DNA from: Hyperoplus lanceolatus
Lineage: Eukaryota; Chordata; Actinopteri; Uranoscopiformes; Ammodytidae
DNA: 64,000 nt
Direction: 5' to 3'
Assembly (NCBI GenBank): GCA_026929865.2
Contig: CM049396.1
Location: 23,006,001-23,070,000 of the forward strand
Position numbers and translations under genes: made by a program. Of this stretch, positions 12,139 through 25,842 are shown piece by piece; the first letter of the stretch is position 1; the number at the start of each line of letters is the position of its first letter. Below the pieces are notes generated by a model. That model did not search any database and had not been told where the DNA came from. It was given only the letters and a program-made list of their open reading frames with translations.

Positions 12139-13047
12139 AGCCACTACGAGTAACATGGCACGTTGGCGTCCCCTTTGGACAAAAGCGGTAATATTTTTAC
12201 GATGCCCGCTGTCGCAAAGCTGTTTTCTAGCACGTGCCAGGCGCGTGAGTGTGAACTGAGAAGGGAGCAATATAGCGCATGTCCGTGTGTTGAAAGTGTG
12301 AGGACTCTTTTCGGCTCCGTGAGAGTGGTTTTGACACTGCATGAACTAATGCCAGTCACACACGCACCTGATTGCAATGAGTTGATGCAGGTTCACCTAA
12401 CTACTCTCTCTCTCACGGAGCTGAAAGATTACGTGTCCTCACAGAAAGCGAATGAACGAGAGACGGCAGTTAGTATGGATCACGATGAGGTAATGTGTTT
12501 ATGTTGTTGTAAATAATTACTATTTCAGACAAGGTTATCTGATGATGGTGAAGCAAAGCAAACGTTGTTAGTACCAACCGCTCATTCATTTAGGAGTAAA
12601 CACTGCAGTCTAGTTTCGCTCTCGTGAAATTGTATACACGTTGCTTGGCAACGCCCTCGTCCCCCGTAGCCTATATCACTCTCCCTTTTGGCTTTTCTTC
12701 ATTGCAGTTTCTTTTTTTTCTTTGATGGTTCAGCCCCGTTATCAGTCATTATGACGACAAATAACTGTATCAAACAAGGCTCCCGCTCCCCTTCCCTCAC
12801 CTGGAGGGATAGGCTTCTCAATTCACGTTGCTGTGCCACACTGAAATCTGCGACCAATACGGATATGTGACCATAGAGCTTGCACGAGCGAACCGAAAAT
12901 CGGACTGGGTGTGCGAGCAGTAATAAAAACTATTTAAAAACGTCTTTCTTTGCACTGATGGTCTCGTTTGCTGTTAAAGGTAATTTATGATTATCAGAGG
13001 AAACATGAGGCTGTTTAAAAGATATTTAAATGTTACTCGTAGCCGCT
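12139..13047. mobile_element. TTAA-target DNA transposon, copy 1 (Kolobok-like)
   Basis: The left end reads AGCCACTACGAGTAACAT and the right end, inverted, AGCGGCTACGAGTAACAT. TTAA lies on both sides (12135-12138, 13048-13051). A second copy at 32412-33341 has the same ends and interior and is also bracketed by TTAA. Use of TTAA suggests Kolobok or piggyBac; the ends do not start with CCC as piggyBac usually does, so Kolobok is favoured. There is no transposase frame. A conserved hairpin lies at about 12299-12450. Confidence 0.85.
12299..12450. repeat. Conserved internal hairpin of the TTAA element
   Basis: GAGGACTCTTTTCGGCTCCG on the left is roughly complementary to CGGAGCTGAAAGATTACGTG followed by TCCTC on the right. 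The same paired arms exist in copy 2 at about 32578-32720, with compensating-looking differences. The sequence between the arms differs more than the arms do. Confidence 0.6.
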
Positions 13048-13114
13048 TTAAGTGTCCAGTATTTTATTCATAACAAGTATAAATGAAAGTTCCAAAATTT
13101 ACATTCATATTTTA

Positions 13115-14294
13115 TCTCAGATTCAGACTTTATTGTCATTGTGCAAACAGTACAACGAAATTAGGGTGGTGCTCACCACCCACAGTGCAAATTAGCATAC
13201 ATGCATACACAGACAACAATAGGCAACAATAATTTAATAACTATGCTAAATAAAAATCTGATTGTGTCTGTTTAAGAAAAAATAATTAAAAATAGAGGAT
13301 TTCTTATGTCCAGTAGGGGACGGGGGAAGGGAGGGGGACGAGGGGGGTTCAGGCATTTAATAGGCGAATAGCCCAGGGGTAAAAGGTATTCCGTAGCCTG
13401 TTTGTTCGGCTCCCAAGGGACCTGTATCTCCTACCGGAAGGGAGGAGTCGGAATTGGCTGTGGCCGGGGTGGGATGGGTCAGCCATGATGCTCCTTGCCC
13501 TATTTAGTCCACGGGAGGTTGCAATGTCCTCCAAGGAGGGCAGGGGGCAGCCAATGATTTTTCCTGCTGTCTTTATAACCCCCTGTAGGGTTTTCCTATC
13601 TTTGGCTGTGCAGTTTGCGTACCACACTGTTATGCCATACCCAAGAATGCTTTCAATGACAGAGTGGTGGAAGGTCTGCAGCAGCTTAGTCTCCACCTGG
13701 CATTTTCTCAACAGTCTTAGAAAGTAAAGCCTCTGCTGAGCCTTACCAACCACCGCAGCCGTGTTGGTGTGCCAGTTTAGGTCCTTACTGACCTGCACCC
13801 CCAGAAACTTAAAGGAGGAGACCCTCTCCACGCCGACCCCGTCTATCTGCAGAGGGGCGAGGTCACCTCTCGTCCTGCTCCAGTCGAACACCATCTCCTT
13901 GGTTTTGCTGGTGTTCAGCAGGAGGTTATTAGCTGAACACCAAGCTGTGAGCCTCTGGTCTTCCTCCCTGTACGCTGACTTGTTACTGTTGGAGATCAGA
14001 CCCATCACTGTAGTGTCATCCGCAAATTTGATGATGACATTTGAGTGATGGGCCGGGACGCAGTCATGTGTGTAGAGAGAGTACAGGAAGGGGCTCAGCA
14101 CACAGCCCTGAGGGGAGCCCGTGCTGAGGGTCAGGGTGGAAGATATTTGTGTTCCCATCCTCACTGTCTGTGGACGGTCCGTCAGGAAGCTGTAAATCCA
14201 GTCACAGGTGGGGGCAGGGAAATCCAGGTCAGTCAGCTTCCTGATGAGAATGTTCAGCAAGATGGTGTTAAACGCTGAACTAAAATCAACTAGT
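13115..14294 (-). mobile_element. 5'-truncated L2-like LINE
   Basis: On the minus strand the element starts in the middle of its reverse transcriptase ORF and ends with a 3' UTR closing ACGAAATT ... ACAATGACAATAAAGTCTGA, a tail typical of fish L2 elements. A region of C/G-rich sequence (CCCCCTCGTCCCCC reading on minus) follows the ORF stop. Truncation at the 5' side is the usual result of incomplete target-primed reverse transcription. Confidence 0.9.
13349..14294 (-). pseudogene. LINE reverse transcriptase, C-terminal two thirds of the domain
   Basis: The open frame reads from the palm motif A ([10 protein letters not shown], upstream of the first Met, near 14270-14294), through motif B ([12 protein letters not shown]), the catalytic FADDTTV box, and the FKFLGV segment, to the C-terminal thumb. 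The frame is intact for about 315 codons, but the endonuclease and the N-terminal fingers are missing, so the copy is dead. The closing segment ([20 protein letters not shown]) is typical of this fish LINE group. Confidence 0.92.
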
Positions 14295-14342
14295 TAACTG
14301 TCTGTTAATAGTGAGTCAAAACAATGGTGATTGTTGTGCTGC

Positions 14343-14541
14343 TACATTTCTTTTTCTGTGATGTCACAGAAAGAGAAATGTAGGGTTAGACAGTGAGACC
14401 ATAAAACACTCTTTCTGCCTTTTCTCAGGCTAGGATGAACCAATTTAAAAAAAATGTTTGCACATTTATACTACATAGGATCTCAGAATTCAATACACCT
14501 TCATATTCCCACCGGTGAAATAGGCCTTTAAGAAAATTTAC
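14343..14541 (-). repeat. Palindrome-ended interspersed repeat, copy 1
   Basis: Reverse complement of the repeat at 35627-35822. It carries a palindrome at its end: TTTCTTTTTCTGTGA, then TG, then TCACAGAAAGAGAAA. The rest (GTTTGCACATTTATACTACA, TATTCCCACCGGTGAAATAG) matches the other copy with scattered differences. It is probably a miniature element or a fragment of one; full ends are not defined. Confidence 0.7.
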
Positions 14542-16019
14542 CCTATCCACCTGCAGTGTCTCTTTGCTGTCTAATGTGTTCAATGATTACATGTGCAGTG
14601 CAGCATCAGTCTTGGTGATCCATGGAACTGCTGCTGTCTGAGTGTGTGGCTCTATGTGAGTGAGCCAGCAGGGAGGACAGAGTGATGACGAGTATTTAGG
14701 CTGCTGTCACTGTGCTGATAATAGTGTGTGGGAGACACTGTGGAAATGGACTATCTATCCTTCAATATGACTCCAATCACAGAAAACGCACACACATACA
14801 TAGACAAGAGAGGCTAAGATAAAGTTCAGGGGAGTTGTTTTGGAGCTTTTTAAATAGTAAAAAAAAGAATCTTACAATTTCACAGGGTTTCCAACAAAAA
14901 TAAATACAAATGGGGTGAACCACACTGACACAAGGAAGGGCTATTGTGAGAAACCACTCACTAAAAATGAATTAGGTCTTTCATATTTTAGCATACTGAG
15001 ATTTTTAAAAAATCCTCTGCTATATTTTTTTTAATCGTTGTCCTTTGTTACTTTTAGTTTACAGTGCCATTTTACTGATTGGCTTCATTGGCAGAAATAC
15101 ATGCCGAGATATGTAATGCAGAATGGGCTATTCTCTGGTCCACCCAAGTCCAACCAGTAGCTAAGACCCAAACTTAGAACGCACTCAATATCACATTCGG
15201 TCTATTCAAGTTGGGAGTCATGTTGCACTGGGATAATACAGTATCCTACCCCTTTCAGATAGGCTCTCCTTTTTAATAGTTAAGGTTTTGCGTGAGGTTT
15301 TTCTAATGGGATTTGCACAGGTCTGTTTTAGATTGGATCGTGAAGATGCATATGACAGCAGTCTTCACCTAACCACAGTGTCTAAAAAGAAAAAACAAAG
15401 CAAATGGAACTTCCAAATGAAACTTCCTGATTCAAATTTGACTTGCTGTACTTTATATATTTATACAGACACAAGAGTGTTAGCATTCAATAGCAAAAAA
15501 CAAAACATCCTGGTAAATCCTGTCTTTCTTGAATAAATACAATACAAATGCAAATAACCAAAATTTAAATGAAAACCTGGTCAACAAGGGTACAAATCAG
15601 AGCCGTGACAGTGTAACCATATAGAGAACAGACAGCCCCTTGCCTCTGTAAGAGAGATCTGTATTGTTTGTTGACAGTGCGTGGCAGATTGAGGGTGGGG
15701 TTGTATTCAGTGGCTACAGGTCTATTGTGTCAGTGTGTATTTTATAGGACGGACACACAAACACACGTCTGCCTAGTCATCCTGTGGCAACCTGGAAGAG
15801 GTGTAAGTACAATCACACAAGTACTATACTTAAGTATAAGTTCGAAGTACTTCCTCCCCAGTGAAGCACATCTACAATTGTCCTGACCAACTGGAGGATT
15901 CAGTGTTTGTTTGATCTTCATTCATGATAATCTGATGATCTTCTGAACTATGATGATGACTTTACTGTGGGCATCTTCTTGTATAACCCTAGATAAGGTT
16001 TAGCTTTTTTTAAATAATT
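14542..16019. other. Non-coding, nothing recognised
   Basis: No gene, RNA or repeat boundary is recognised in about 1.5 kb. Confidence 0.4.
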
Positions 16020-16183
16020 GTGGGGCATTTTCTATGCTTTATTGATAGTACAGAGGGACAGAGATAAAATGGGGTAGTGGAGTGACATGCAGTGAACAAC
16101 CCAGGCCAAATTCTAATCCTGGGTCTGCTGTGACTGAGCCTCTATAAGAGGGGAGGCTCTAACCACTACACCACAAGCACCCC
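16020..16183 (-). repeat. tRNA-derived SINE
   Basis: Read on the minus strand the head is GTGGTGTAGTGGTTAGAGCC (A-box region of a tRNA), then a degenerate B box (CCCAGGATTAGAATTTGG), a body with TGCATGTCACTCCACTACCC, and the tail CTATCAATAAAGCATAG. It is the same family as the SINE at 6605-6771. Confidence 0.75.
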
Positions 16184-16203
16184 GTGGTTTTGCCGTTTTT
16201 TTA

Positions 16204-16206
<3 letters not shown>

Positions 16207-16248
<42 letters not shown>

Positions 16249-16297
16249 GATTGACTGAAAGCTGTGGGGTTCACCTCCTGGTACCATGATTAGGCAG

Positions 16298-16335
<38 letters not shown>
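16207..16335. repeat. Paired (CA)n and (TG)n microsatellites
   Basis: A CA run (16207-16246) and a TG run (16299-16335) are separated by 52 bases and together form a possible large inverted repeat. Confidence 0.95.
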
Positions 16336-16338
<3 letters not shown>

Positions 16339-16938
16339 GCTTATCAGTGCTCAGGCAGCTGTGTACCTGACGCTGTGTTATAGCATTGATCCCATTATTA
16401 CCAACAGTGTTGAACCAGGGTTCAGTCTTCAGAGCTGCCTACAGAGGGGGGCAGCTGGATGTCTAGCTAAATGTTCCATTGATCATGTTCAGCTTTGACT
16501 TGAAACTGATTTAGAGAGGTTGTGCACTTTAGGAGTGCTCATTTTGGAAGATGTATAAGTCATTTGTGGTGCTGTAGAACTGTATAGTATTTTACCAAAC
16601 ATGTTGTGTTAGAGGTTGAATATACTGTGGATTATAAACCGATACTCCATTGGAAAGCCCTAGTACTTCAGTGTCTGCCTGTTCATATGGATATTGATTT
16701 TCCATATATAATGTTTGATGGTTTACTTTTATTACAGTCTTCTTGACTCTTTACCTACTCTCTTGTTGGAGTGTAGGATGCTGCTTAGTTTCTATGTTAA
16801 AATCTGACTCCCTTGCAAGATGACGATTACCTTCAGGCTTTTCACCTGTGTTTTTACTGTCTTCCAGCAGTCTGTGTAAAAAGTCACCTCACCATTCTCT
16901 TTGTCTAGTTTGTTTGACATAATACAGGAGTAGCCTAC
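16336..16938. other. Non-coding, nothing recognised
   Basis: Single-copy-looking sequence; its last bases contain the left target duplicate of the next element. Confidence 0.4.
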
Positions 16939-17058
16939 CTCTAGGGTAGGGCTGGCCCGAATACTATTTTTCAGGCTTCGAATATTCGCTGGTTTTTCCG
17001 AGCGAATATTCGGATATTCGCTCCAGAAAAACACACCATCAAAAACAAGATTAATAAT

Positions 17059-17091
<33 letters not shown>

Positions 17092-17940
17092 ATATCCGAT
17101 TTTGACAGTATCTGCATATTTTGTTGAAGATTTAATAGCTTTTGAACGTTAATTAGTAGGCCTAAGTAAGTTGGAGTTCCTTACTTTTTCCCCATGGACT
17201 TCGTGAACAGCTGCTGTTCCATTCCAAATCAGTTGTCCTCTCTGCCATCGCAGCCCTTACGGGACTTTTCAATTCATCCTGGAACGTACATCTTTGTTTT
17301 CAGGGAATTTGTACAATAAATCCATAACAAGTACCGATTATTGATTGTCTTATGTGTCCATATTATATCCATTATATTGACCGGGTATTGCCAAGACGTT
17401 CATGCTCTGCAGCAAGCCAGTCACAGTTTATGGGCGCGACGCTGTATGTAAACAAACAGCTAAGCTAAGGTTAGCATTTAGCTAAGCATTACTTTTCCTC
17501 CCGAGATCCCGCTAATGTTGTGTTATAAAGTTAAGGGAAACAATTTATCTATTCTCCCTCCACCTCTCTCTCTTCTCTGCTTGGTGTCGCTTATAGTTTG
17601 CATCCCTCGCTCTGGTAACGTCACGTAGCATACAGCTGGTGTATCCATAGACATTATAAAAGATAGACGCCGCATTGGGCGTTGAGCGCGAGAAATGCGG
17701 GCGCCATCTTGGACCGGTCACACGTTCCACTCAGTGTAGTCTGTTTGGCAGGTGGAATGAACTGTCAGCGCATGTAATTAATCATATCTCATTAAATACC
17801 AAACTGATTTTCACGCGGTTTTCTTTGCTGCAAAGATCATACATGTAGCTAAGATACAGGGCACAAGTTTCGACGTGTTTTAATATTCATAGTGGGCTTA
17901 ACAGTCATAGAAGATTCTGATATGATATAATAACCAGACG

Positions 17941-18128
17941 TCCGAGTCACACACTTCGTCCGGGAGGAGATTGAAACGGAGGATGTGTTTCTGCTTGGGG
18001 AACATATTGAGGAGACACAGTTTGGCATCGACAACCACCATTCCGACTTGTTGTCATTGGTTGTGTCTGTCTTTCACAAATTAAGGCTGCACCACATTGC
18101 CAAACTCGCGAGTAAAATGCGATTGTAA
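17941..18128 (+). pseudogene. P/THAP9-like transposase C-terminal remnant
   Basis: A frame of about 62 codons starts just at the inner edge of the left inverted arm and ends at TAA 18126-18128. Its tail VFHKLRLHHIAKLAS and the acidic stretch before it (EEIETEDVFLLGEHIEE) resemble the C-terminal end of P-element/THAP9-type transposases as I remember them. The THAP domain and catalytic core are absent. The identification rests on this short resemblance plus the 8-bp duplication. Confidence 0.45.
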
Positions 18129-18499
18129 GGATGGTTAACTTTATTTTATGCATTTGAGTATTATTGTTGGCTGTTGTTGTTTGATTTTCCCTTAATTTAA
18201 TACTTTTGATTGCTGTGGTTTTGTATTGAATGTGTTTTTAAATGTACCGCGCTGCAAGGCACGCATTGATTTCCTGTCTGTGTCTGAGGAACCAACTCGA
18301 GACTAGACTGAACTTGGTATTCCCCCCTAGTATAGAACATTGGACAACCAAGAAGACTTTGCTTTTAAAAAATCCCGTCCTCTTTTAAGAGGCAATTGCC
18401 TAACAAGCTTGTGTTTTAAATTAGAGAAATAAAACATATTTTTACATGAACACTCATGTTGTCCTTCTCTTTTAATGATATATTATATACACTGGTTTT

Positions 18500-18710
18500 T
18501 ATTTATAGGCTATTTAATGCCTTCATGGGAAACATCCACCCTTCATATGTACCATGCTCGACTACTCCTCCTAAATTGCCCCGAGCTAACTCCAGTTTAG
18601 GAATAACTGCCTTTTCATGTAGTGCCCCTAATTCATGGAACGCTCTGCAGAGCAATTTAAAAATGACTGCTCTTCCTCTTGGTTTATCTGAAATCTATGA
18701 TTTCTGAATT
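18500..18710 (+). pseudogene. LINE reverse transcriptase 3' tail fragment
   Basis: A frame ending at 18707 contains an RT C-terminal piece: LPRANSSLGITAFSCSAPNS followed by WNALQSNLK, the counterpart of the RLWNNLP...FKSSLK ending seen at 4202. It lies inside the P-like element and has no palm motifs. An AATAAATATATTTATA tail near 18899 may be its 3' end. Confidence 0.6.
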
Positions 18711-19815
18711 TTACACATATGACTGTAACTGTTTTATCTGAATTCATTGTTCATTTAGTATTTTATTTTTGCTCTTGTTTTGTATTTTGTATAGGCCTAC
18801 TTTATTTAAATTAATATATTTTATCCTATTTTATTTCTGTTCTCTGTTTATGTTATCCCTGTGATTGTCTTTATTGTGTATGCTCGTCACTGTAAATGAA
18901 TAAATATATTTATATATAGCCTAATCATATATTGTTGACTTATTAAAATAGCTGACTTTACTGCCCCTATCTGTTTCTGCTTCCCTTTTCGGGGGATGTT
19001 CCTCGTTTTGATCTCGGACGTCTGGTTACTTATATCATATCAGAATATTCTATGACTGTTAAGCCCACTATGAATATTAAAACACGTCGAAACCTGTGCC
19101 CTGTATCTTAGCTACATGTATGATCTTTGCAGCAAAGAAAACCGCGTGAAAATCAGTTTGGTATTTAATGAGATATGATTAATTACATGTGCTGACAGTT
19201 CATTCCACCTGCCAAACAGACTACACTGAGTGGAACGTGTGACCGGTCCAAGATGGCGGCCGCATTTCTCGTCAGCGCCAATAGGCAGTAGCGGCCAACG
19301 CGGCGTCTATCCTTTATAATGTCTATGGGTGTATCACCGTGTATCACCGGCTTTGAAAAGGTCAGCAGCCAACTAGGTTCAAAGTTCAAAGGTGGTTCTG
19401 CCGTTCCAAATGGATCTAGTAGATGGCACCATTGTATAATGCGAGACCTACTGGACAATCAAGTCGCCCAGTTACAACAACAATCACACCACCATTCATT
19501 ACATTTTCTCAACAATTTAAAAAAAAAAAAAAAAAAAAACGAAGCTCCGAATACTAATTTAAGCTCCGAATACTAATTTTCCGAACGAGTATTCGAATAT
19601 TCGAATAATTCGGGCCAGCCCTACTCTAGGGTGATGTTAATATCTGCTGCAGAAGTCCTTGCTGCTCCACTAGACTGTGTGCACTTGTTGTTTATATACC
19701 TATGTTCCTGCCTCCTGGCCAGATGAAAGCAAAGTGCTGGCTGCTGCCTGCCTCCCAAGGTCAGGGCACACAGACCTAGTTTAGATGGGAATGATGCTTT
19801 GGGTGAATTTAGAGC

Positions 19816-19820
<5 letters not shown>

Positions 19821-19854
<34 letters not shown>

Positions 19855-19858
19855 GACA

Positions 19859-19897
<39 letters not shown>

Positions 19898-19904
19898 ACA
19901 CACC
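19821..19904. repeat. (CA)n microsatellite, interrupted
   Basis: A CA run broken by AAAGACAGA near 19853-19861 and by CCC near 19895. Confidence 0.95.
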
Positions 19905-21636
<1,732 letters not shown>

Positions 21637-21770
21637 GATGTTTTGTACTCCATGTGCAATACAAAATCTGAAAAAAGAAAATGAATTAGCTTCTGACCTT
21701 GTTTGTAGAATATCGAAAATTATTTATTATATTGGTTTAGAAACAGCCACCAATTATTAACAGTTTCATC

Positions 21771-23389
21771 CAGTGGCGTGCACAGGTAGACCTGAAGTGG
21801 TGCTGAAGCACCTGGCCTTTTCCCCTGGCCCAATCAAGTGCCCTTTTGGAAAAAAAAAAAAAAAATCTGAAAATTATTTTCTTTTTTTTACAGTGTATGT
21901 GGCCCATGCCGACATTATCATCTATAAATGCTCAACGATTAAAAACGTTTGACAATAATGCCCCAATAAATATGCCCCCCCCCTCCTCCGCACACACTTC
22001 CTTTGCCAACGTGAACGCGCAGAGTGGACACAAACGGATGCGCGTTGCTGCAGCAGTTCACAGCTGCTGTACACACACACACCTACTCCCCGGCCTGCCC
22101 TGCCCCACCAGCGAGGTAACACATACATTGAATGGAGTCAAGAGTGTATTGTTTGCCCCCTAAGCCTCAGTTGCCAAGCTATAACTTGCATTTATTTGTC
22201 TCTGTTTTAAAGTAGCCTCTATCATGCAGCGCCACACAGCTGAGCATAAATTAGCCGACTGTCCTGCTCGACAAGCTAGCCCAAAAAAAATATTGATATG
22301 ACGTGATGAACACAACTAATGTCGGCGGAGTTTGTCATTGGTACAGCATGTGAATCTATCAGTATGCTGAATATTTAGTGTTGTTTATGTTTACCTTAGG
22401 CTATATATTTAACACATGCAGTAATTTATTTGCTAAATGACAAACAGGCAATTCCCAATTGCCTGCAGAAAAAGTAGCCTTGTGCCTGGTTGTAATGTAA
22501 CCAAGCAGTCTTATTTTATATGTTTGGTCTCTTTTATTTACAAATTGCAGTATAATGCCTAGAAAGGAGAAGTTAAAAAGGAAAAAGAAAGGGAGCTACA
22601 GCAGGCAGCCCAGGGGAGCAGCTCTCTGCTCTCCTGGATGAAAGCATCCACCAGCAGCAAGGAGGAAGATGAAGATGAAAGGTCAGAGTCAAGACCAGAG
22701 TCATGTTAACTGTTCAGGGCCTTTTTAAAGCTCAGATTTTAATGTTGAACTGTTCCTCAAATGTTATTGAAATATCTTAAAAGCTGTCCACACATTTTAT
22801 TTTAACTGCGCAAAGTGGGTTGGTGGTACTAAATCAGTCATGAAGCTATATAAGCTAATTATATTATTTTGTCCCAACCATAGGTTATTTCTATGTTACA
22901 AGAATTGCAGTAATCTTGTATTTATCTTAATAGGATATTGTTAGTACGGAGATCAGGGGCCTAACGAAGACTTCAAAGAGAGAATTCGGGATAAGGGATT
23001 ATTTAAAAAAATCCGAAGCTGACTGTTTTTTTTTTCAAACTTGTACATTATTTCTTTCTGCTTTTTGGTAATTCTTTGTCTCCAAATTATTTCAGAAAAT
23101 AGTAGGCTACTAAATAGCCCACATTGACACAGGTGATTTAGCCTTAGCTTTCTTTTCAAAGTGCACCTGATTGATGAATTTTTCTTTGAAAGGTCCAGGG
23201 TCCCAAACACAGTCTCCCAAATTTGTTTGAGAAACACTCAATGTGTGGCCGGGTATTAAAAGTCATTAGGCCAGGGGGGGATTTTGTACAAGTACCCTTA
23301 AAATGATTTGGTCATTCATCAATAGACTATATTGTGCCCTTTTTTTTGCAATGAGCACCTGCCCCCCAAAATGTCTGTGCACGCCACTG
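21771..23389. mobile_element. hAT DNA transposon with transposase exon remnant
   Basis: The ends are CAGTGGCGTGCACAGGTAGA and, inverted, TCTGTGCACGCCACTG. The exact 8-bp duplication GTTTCATC flanks it (21763-21770, 23390-23397). CAGTGGCG-type ends with 8-bp duplicates are usual for hAT. A broken first coding exon sits at 22555-22710; the rest of the transposase is gone. Confidence 0.92.
22555..22710 (+). pseudogene. hAT transposase N-terminal exon remnant, frameshifted
   Basis: An acceptor-like TTTACAAATTGCAG precedes an ATG (22555). The frame starts MPRKEKLKRKKK and then needs a one-base shift to continue into a Q/S-rich linker ending LLSWMKASTSSKEEDEDE, followed by AAAG|GTCAGA as possible donor. 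Lysine-rich starts with a short LxxWMK segment occur in the N-termini of hAT/ZMYM-like transposases. This is inferred from composition and position inside a hAT. Confidence 0.45.
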
Positions 23390-23397
23390 GTTTCATC

Positions 23398-24735
<1,338 letters not shown>

Positions 24736-24743
24736 ATATGGAG

Positions 24744-25834
24744 TAGGGATGGCCATTTAGAATTTTCTCTTTAACCGGTTAACCTCAAGAATTAACGGTT
24801 ATTAACCGGTTAACCGTTAAGATTTAATGTAGCCTATTTATAGTGAAATACATGAGGGGGCGCAGGGGGAAGGCGCGGATGAATATGTGGGAAAAAATAA
24901 ATACATTTTCAGTTTGTGTTTTTTATATTAAGATCACGGCATAGCTGGACAAGAGATCTTCTGCTTCATTCCTCTCACTGCATTTAAATGCATTGATTAT
25001 ATTACAGAGAAGTAGGTCTCGTTAAAGAAAAAGAGCACCAAGCCCAACCCAGAGGACCCTGCATACATTTTTTTTTTTTTATATAAATTAATATTTTTAT
25101 GGAAAATACATGTGTCTTTCTTCAATAGCTTCTAATTCATCAGACCCAGTGTCTCCAAATTATTTGTTCACACAAAATTCCTCATGTTTAGCCTCTTAAT
25201 TTTCCTCTCAAAGTGCACCAGATTCATGCATTTCACTTTAAAAAGGTGAAAAAAAAAATCTGCCGGGGGGGCATACCCCCGGACCCCCCTAGAAGAGTCT
25301 GGTTCTCCACTAGCTACTATTTTGCTCCAGCTGGACATTGGAGGCACTAGCGAAAAACACTGGGTGTGTGAATGACATTTAACTAGTCAATAATTTGGGC
25401 AAGTCGGTCTGCCTATCTTTCTCACTCCGCTGCACACTCAGTCACTACTATCCATGCTTAAAGGAAGCAGGATTAAGATGTTAAAATGTATTAAAAATGT
25501 GTTTAAAAACGCACAAAAATGTTTAGAATGTTTCAAAAATGTTTAAATTTGTAAAATAATTAAAAGATCTTTCAAAACACACAGGGATTTAGGGGCTCTG
25601 CTGAAATTTGTTCTCTGAGGGGGGGGGGGCTCACTCTCTCACACTTTGAAAACCTGGCCTACACGACTCTTTTCATTCTTTACCGACAGTTGGCATTCTT
25701 ACATCCGGTTTAGCGATATCAAAAAAAGAGTCCGGATTTCAGAGACATTAAGATGATTTAATTTTTTTTAACCTTAAAAATTAACCGGTTAAAGATCTTC
25801 TTAACAGTTAACCAGTTAACCATGGACATCCCTA
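24744..25834. mobile_element. hAT DNA transposon, AACCGGTTAA-armed
   Basis: The ends are TAGGGATGGCCATTTAG and, inverted, CCATGGACATCCCTA. Both sub-ends carry repeated TTAACCGGTTAA motifs. The flanks ATATGGAG (24736-24743) and ATGTGGAG (25835-25842) match at 7 of 8 positions, as expected for an older hAT insertion. The interior has a G-run at about 25621-25629 and no transposase frame. Confidence 0.85.
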
Positions 25835-25842
25835 ATGTGGAG

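Larger units (their letters stand above)
17646..19327. mobile_element. P-like DNA transposon with ~300-bp inverted ends, nested
   Basis: It begins CATAGACATTATAAAAGATA and ends with the inverted counterpart ..TTTATAATGTCTATG. The arms (17646-17945 and about 19013-19327) pair over about 300 bases, with small indels near the tips (GTTGAGCGCG against a CAGCGCCAATAGGC segment). The exact 8-bp flanks GGTGTATC (17638-17645, 19328-19335) fit P or hAT type integration. The only coding trace looks like the C-terminus of a THAP/P transposase, which favours P. A LINE fragment lies inside at about 18500-18710. Confidence 0.8.
16947..19623. mobile_element. hAT DNA transposon hosting a second transposon
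   Basis: The ends are TAGGGCTGGCCCGAATAC and, inverted, AATTCGGGCCAGCCCTA. The flanks hold an exact 8-bp duplication CTCTAGGG (16939-16946, 19624-19631). Sub-ends are GAATATTCG-rich in both arms, next to A-tracts at 17058-17086 and 19520-19539. No hAT transposase was found in the remaining sequence. A P-like element occupies 17646-19327. Confidence 0.9.

Noticed and set aside
12163-12516. 117-codon open frame inside the TTAA element
   Set aside because: It is not conserved in copy 2 (frameshifts and stops there) and has no transposase features.
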